This document shows positions 41,945 to 44,823 of a stretch of DNA of 44,823 nt, one piece after another (the stretch's first letter is position 1; every line of letters starts with the position of its first letter). The notes under the pieces are model-generated. The model worked only from the letters and a program-made list of their open reading frames with translations, had not been told where the DNA came from and ran no database searches. Made by a program: the position numbers and the translations under genes. This DNA is from an uncultured Ignavibacteriota bacterium (lineage in GTDB: Bacteria > Bacteroidota > Ignavibacteria > Tepidaquicellales > Tepidaquicellaceae), in contig CAIKZJ010000438.1 of the NCBI GenBank assembly GCA_903831845.1, positions 1 to 44,823 of the forward strand, read 5' to 3'.

Positions 41945-43525
41945 ATGAAAACAAAATTTCAGTTTGTTTTAACTATTCTCATTTTAGTTTGCAATATCAG
42001 ACTTAATGCCCAGCAGGTAAATACGGAATGGGTAATCAACAATATTCCGGGATATCCTGTCGGGGTCATGATAGGTCTTGACAACAGCGGAAACGTAATA
42101 GTCACAGGCCACGCCGGGGACCACAGTAACATAATCACCACAAAATACAGTCCACAGGGAAATCTGATCTGGCAAAAGAATTTTTCAATTCCCGAGACAG
42201 GTGTAAATGCCACCTGGCAGTCGATAGACCAGTCGGGCAACGTCATAGTTACCGGTTACCCCAGAACATACAGCAGCAATCCTGTAGAGACCGGTTTACT
42301 GACGATTAAATACGACAATAACGGTACTTTATTATGGAGCAATTTAATTCCGGGAACCCGGGCTTTTGCAATTCGTTCGGTTACGGATGCCAGCGGCAAT
42401 ATATACGTAACAGGAAGAGCATGGCAGTATACCGCTACACATGATTTTGTCACCGTAAAATATTCACCGGACGGCACGCAATTGTGGTTTGACACTTTCG
42501 ACCAGAATTCGGGATTCCATACTCCTAATAATCTGGCACTCGACCAGAACGGAAACATTTTTGTAACAGGAGGCGGATTAAGCGGCGGTTTATTGACGGT
42601 AAAATATAACAATTCGGGAACCAGACTCTGGACAAGGGAGAAAACAGGCGCCGCAGGACACAGCATTAAAACCGATGCCGGCGGCAATGCTTATATAACC
42701 GGATCTTTGTGGAATAGTTCGACAAATGACGACGTGATGCTATTAAAATACGATTCGACGGGCAATCTTATTATGGAAAAATATTTTGATTTCGGAAATG
42801 TAGAATACGGCAGGTTGATTAATTTCGATTCAAACGGAAATATATTAATTACAGGAAGCGGTACTATTGCCGGCCAGTTCAAAGGATGGCTGACATTAAA
42901 GCTGAATTCATCGGGAAATCTTATTTGGCACAAAAGATTTAAACTGAATAATAACTGGGAGGAAGAGCCGTATTATGCCATTGTCGGACCCGATAACGAA
43001 GTGTACATCACAGGAAATGTTGGAGTAACATCTCTCGGAACCACATATAACGGACTTGAAACAATAAGGTACAATTCAGACGGAAGCAATCCATGGATTG
43101 CCAATGTAGATTTATATTCCGGAATCGGAAAAGGTCTTGTACTTGCTCCCGATAAAAGTCTTTATGCAGTAGGTATGTATTATTATTCCGTCGTGAAATA
43201 CGGACAGTCAAACATTACGGGCACGGGCGGGAATATTTCAGAAACTCCGGAACGGACGGACTTACACCAGAATTATCCGAATCCTTTCAACCCTGTAACA
43301 TCGATTAAATACAGCATTTCGCAGGAAGCGAAAGTGACTCTGGAAGTTTACGATGAGCTTGGAAGGAAAACCGCAACACTTGTATCCGCTGTACAAAAGC
43401 CCGGAGTATACAGCGTTTCTTTCAACGGCAGCAATTACGTAAGCGGGATATATTATTACAGACTTAAGGCCGGCAACGGCGCCTATTCTTTCACCGAAAC
43501 AAAACGTATGATACTTCTGAAATAA
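41945..43525 (+). CDS. T9SS-exported SBBP-repeat propeller
   Basis: 526 aa. Signal peptide MKTKFQFVLTILILVCNIRL. About eight repeats of the SBBP type (D-x-S/N-G-N-V/I-x-V/I-T-G: LDNSGNVIVTG, IDQSGNVIVTG, TDASGNIYVTG, LDQNGNIFVTG, TDAGGNAYITG, FDSNGNILITG, then GPDNEVYITG and a degenerate one), each followed by TxKYxxxGxxLW. This is a propeller family distinct from the Asp-box propellers elsewhere in the window. The sorting domain is HQNYPNPFNPVTSIKY ... TKRMILLK. Probably secreted; function unknown. Confidence 0.92.
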   Translation: MKTKFQFVLTILILVCNIRLNAQQVNTEWVINNIPGYPVGVMIGLDNSGNVIVTGHAGDHSNIITTKYSPQGNLIWQKNFSIPETGVNATWQSIDQSGNVIVTGYPRTYSSNPVETGLLTIKYDNNGTLLWSNLIPGTRAFAIRSVTDASGNIYVTGRAWQYTATHDFVTVKYSPDGTQLWFDTFDQNSGFHTPNNLALDQNGNIFVTGGGLSGGLLTVKYNNSGTRLWTREKTGAAGHSIKTDAGGNAYITGSLWNSSTNDDVMLLKYDSTGNLIMEKYFDFGNVEYGRLINFDSNGNILITGSGTIAGQFKGWLTLKLNSSGNLIWHKRFKLNNNWEEEPYYAIVGPDNEVYITGNVGVTSLGTTYNGLETIRYNSDGSNPWIANVDLYSGIGKGLVLAPDKSLYAVGMYYYSVVKYGQSNITGTGGNISETPERTDLHQNYPNPFNPVTSIKYSISQEAKVTLEVYDELGRKTATLVSAVQKPGVYSVSFNGSNYVSGIYYYRLKAGNGAYSFTETKRMILLK

Positions 43526-43540
43526 ACCAGCATTCCGTTG

Positions 43541-43554
43541 CTGAATGCATTCAG
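43541..43554. terminator. palindrome between convergent T9SS genes
   Basis: CTGAATGCATTCAG followed by TGTTTT; a short perfect palindrome 16 bp past the SBBP gene. Weak terminator candidate. Confidence 0.4.
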
Positions 43555-43613
43555 TGTTTTGCGATTGCGGAGAACGTTTCTGCAATTTCATCATTCGAAG
43601 CAGCTTATTCGCT

Positions 43614-44823
43614 TTATTTCATTAAAATCATTTTCTTTGTTTCCGTGAACCCGTCAGCTATTAATTTACAGAAATAAACTCCGCTATTTAGATTGCTGCC
43701 GTCGAACATTGCTTCATGCGTTCCGGACTGCATTCTTTTATTTATCAATGTCTTAACTTCTACTCCCTTTACGTCATACACTATAATCTTTATATTGCTT
43801 GATTTTGCAATAGTAATTTTCAGCTTCGAACTGTTGTTGAACGGGTTAGGATAATTCTGAAACAATACAAATTTCCCGGGAAGTAAAGTTGAATTACCTT
43901 CTATGAAAGTACCTCCGTTATACGACCTATATATAACATTCAGCTTGCCAACCACCAATGTATCTTTGTTAAAGCACGACACATAACTGTTACCAACACT
44001 CTGAAACGATAATATCTGGTCCCAGTTTTCCCCTGAATTTGTTGATTTAATTAATCTGTTAGCCCCGGATACATAAACAAACGATGGATTTTGACAAGAT
44101 ATCGATGAAAGATATTCCAATCCCGAAGAACTCAGCAAACTCCAATTAACTCCTCCGTTAGTTGTTTTAAATATAAGAGAACTACTGACAGTATTCCCTG
44201 TTATAAATCCTGTTGATAAATTCAAAAATGAAATTGCAGTAAAGTTTACGGTCATGCCAGAATTAAAAACATTCCAGGATGATCCGGCATCCGTAGTTTT
44301 TAACAATGAACCGCTGCTGGTTACAATAAAACCGGTATTCTGATTCACGAAATACATATTATTCTTATAGTCCGAAAGCGGCAACGTGTTTGATGACCAG
44401 GAACTTCCGGAATTTGTGCTTTTTAGAATCTGATAGCTGGTACCGCCTGTATTGGCTAAAACTACAAGCGTAGAATCATTTAGATAATTGCAACACGATA
44501 CGTAGATACCGGAAAAAGGAATATTAACAAATGACCAATTCAATCCGGCGTTTGTTGTCTTAAAAACTCCCGAAGTTGTTCCATACGTTAAGCCAAAAAT
44601 TCCAGTTGAAGAATTAACAAACGTTGTATTAGTCATATATACTGACTGAAGAGGCTGCCCAGAATAACTGTACATCAAGGCCCAGGAAGCACCATTATTG
44701 CTTGACTTAAATATCCTTACTATTGTTGCCGGTTGCTGGGGAATTGGGAAGTAATTATAACTTTGATTAACGTATATATCTGATTGGCTGACATAATTTG
44801 TGTATGTAATCACCCCCTCGAGG
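43614..44823 (-). CDS. T9SS-exported Asp-box propeller, 5' end cut by the contig edge
   Basis: About 400 codons are visible, with no signal peptide. The frame is open to the last base, and the GTG at 44813 is only the first possible start codon in the fragment, so the gene is partial at its 5' end. Seven Asp-box motifs remain (SSNNGASW, TTNAGLNW, STNSGSSW, TTDAGSSW, TTNGGVNW, STNSGENW, SYNGGTF). The sorting domain is FQNYPNPFNNSSKLKI (with NN for the usual NP) ... TKKMILMK. Similar to the propellers at 28927 and 12481. Composition is more AT-rich than in those genes. Confidence 0.88.
   Translation of the reverse strand, partial: LEGVITYTNYVSQSDIYVNQSYNYFPIPQQPATIVRIFKSSNNGASWALMYSYSGQPLQSVYMTNTTFVNSSTGIFGLTYGTTSGVFKTTNAGLNWSFVNIPFSGIYVSCCNYLNDSTLVVLANTGGTSYQILKSTNSGSSWSSNTLPLSDYKNNMYFVNQNTGFIVTSSGSLLKTTDAGSSWNVFNSGMTVNFTAISFLNLSTGFITGNTVSSSLIFKTTNGGVNWSLLSSSGLEYLSSISCQNPSFVYVSGANRLIKSTNSGENWDQILSFQSVGNSYVSCFNKDTLVVGKLNVIYRSYNGGTFIEGNSTLLPGKFVLFQNYPNPFNNSSKLKITIAKSSNIKIIVYDVKGVEVKTLINKRMQSGTHEAMFDGSNLNSGVYFCKLIADGFTETKKMILMK

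Noticed and set aside
44814-44823. CCTCGAGG at the right end considered as linker or cloning sequence
   Set aside because: Too short to tell from genomic sequence, and the reading frame stays open through it.

Overview
The window is a 44.8 kb contig, apparently from an uncultured or draft-assembled Gram-negative bacterium of the Bacteroidota/Ignavibacteriota (FCB) side of the tree. Eight proteins end in a type IX secretion (T9SS) type-A sorting domain with the phrase QNYPNPFNP and a C-terminus of the KKMLLIK type. Ignavibacteriota-like genomes commonly carry that spelling. There are also Cys-lipoproteins, an S46 dipeptidyl-peptidase, a WaaE-like glycosyltransferase and a CarB with the GEAGEFDYSGSQ signature. 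The phylum is an inference. No rRNA or tRNA gene was seen. Bases 4-36 are Illumina adapter sequence, so the left end is an assembly artefact, and both terminal genes are cut.

Layout. 1-7.3 kb: truncated RNase H-like gene, cydAB (cytochrome bd oxidase), a small membrane protein, an LTA-synthase-like sulfatase-fold membrane enzyme, TspO and a T9SS cargo protein. 7.4-12 kb: a lipid-anchored seven-bladed Asp-box propeller, alanine racemase and a DEAD-box RNA helicase with a perfect 15-bp x 7 repeat. 11.9-12.5 kb: a gene-free, hairpin-rich stretch. 12.5-24.3 kb: T9SS propeller, Ada, a small lipoprotein, a Dabb-fold protein, TypA/BipA, carAB and a TrmB-family regulator. 24.4-32.8 kb: T9SS propeller, three copies of a structured RNA-like hairpin element, an S46 peptidase, another T9SS propeller, a glycosyltransferase, a DUF1697 protein and a type III polyketide synthase interrupted by an in-frame TAG. 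32.8-44.8 kb: cupin, a small ORF behind a near-consensus promoter, two translationally coupled paralogous T9SS propellers (7 and 14 blades), two lipoproteins, a divergent SDR/MerR pair with an operator-like dyad, a secreted NlpC/P60- or CHAP-like protein, an SBBP-repeat T9SS protein and a truncated T9SS propeller.

Most genes are ordinary housekeeping genes in very short transcription units. The accessory theme is secreted beta-propellers: seven of the eight T9SS cargo proteins are propellers, and a lipoprotein propeller adds an eighth. Asp-box motifs (S/T-x-D/N-x-G-x-x-W) can be counted in sets of about seven in these proteins, and in exactly twice seven in one. The least explained DNA is intergenic: a triplicated hairpin element at 26.36-26.73 kb, a 37-bp inverted repeat flanking 139 bp upstream of carA and trmB, a dispersed repeat family built on the word CATTTAACAGTTA, and the hairpin-rich region at 11.9-12.5 kb. 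TTG start codons are frequent (LTA-synthase-like gene, alr, typA, carB, trmB).
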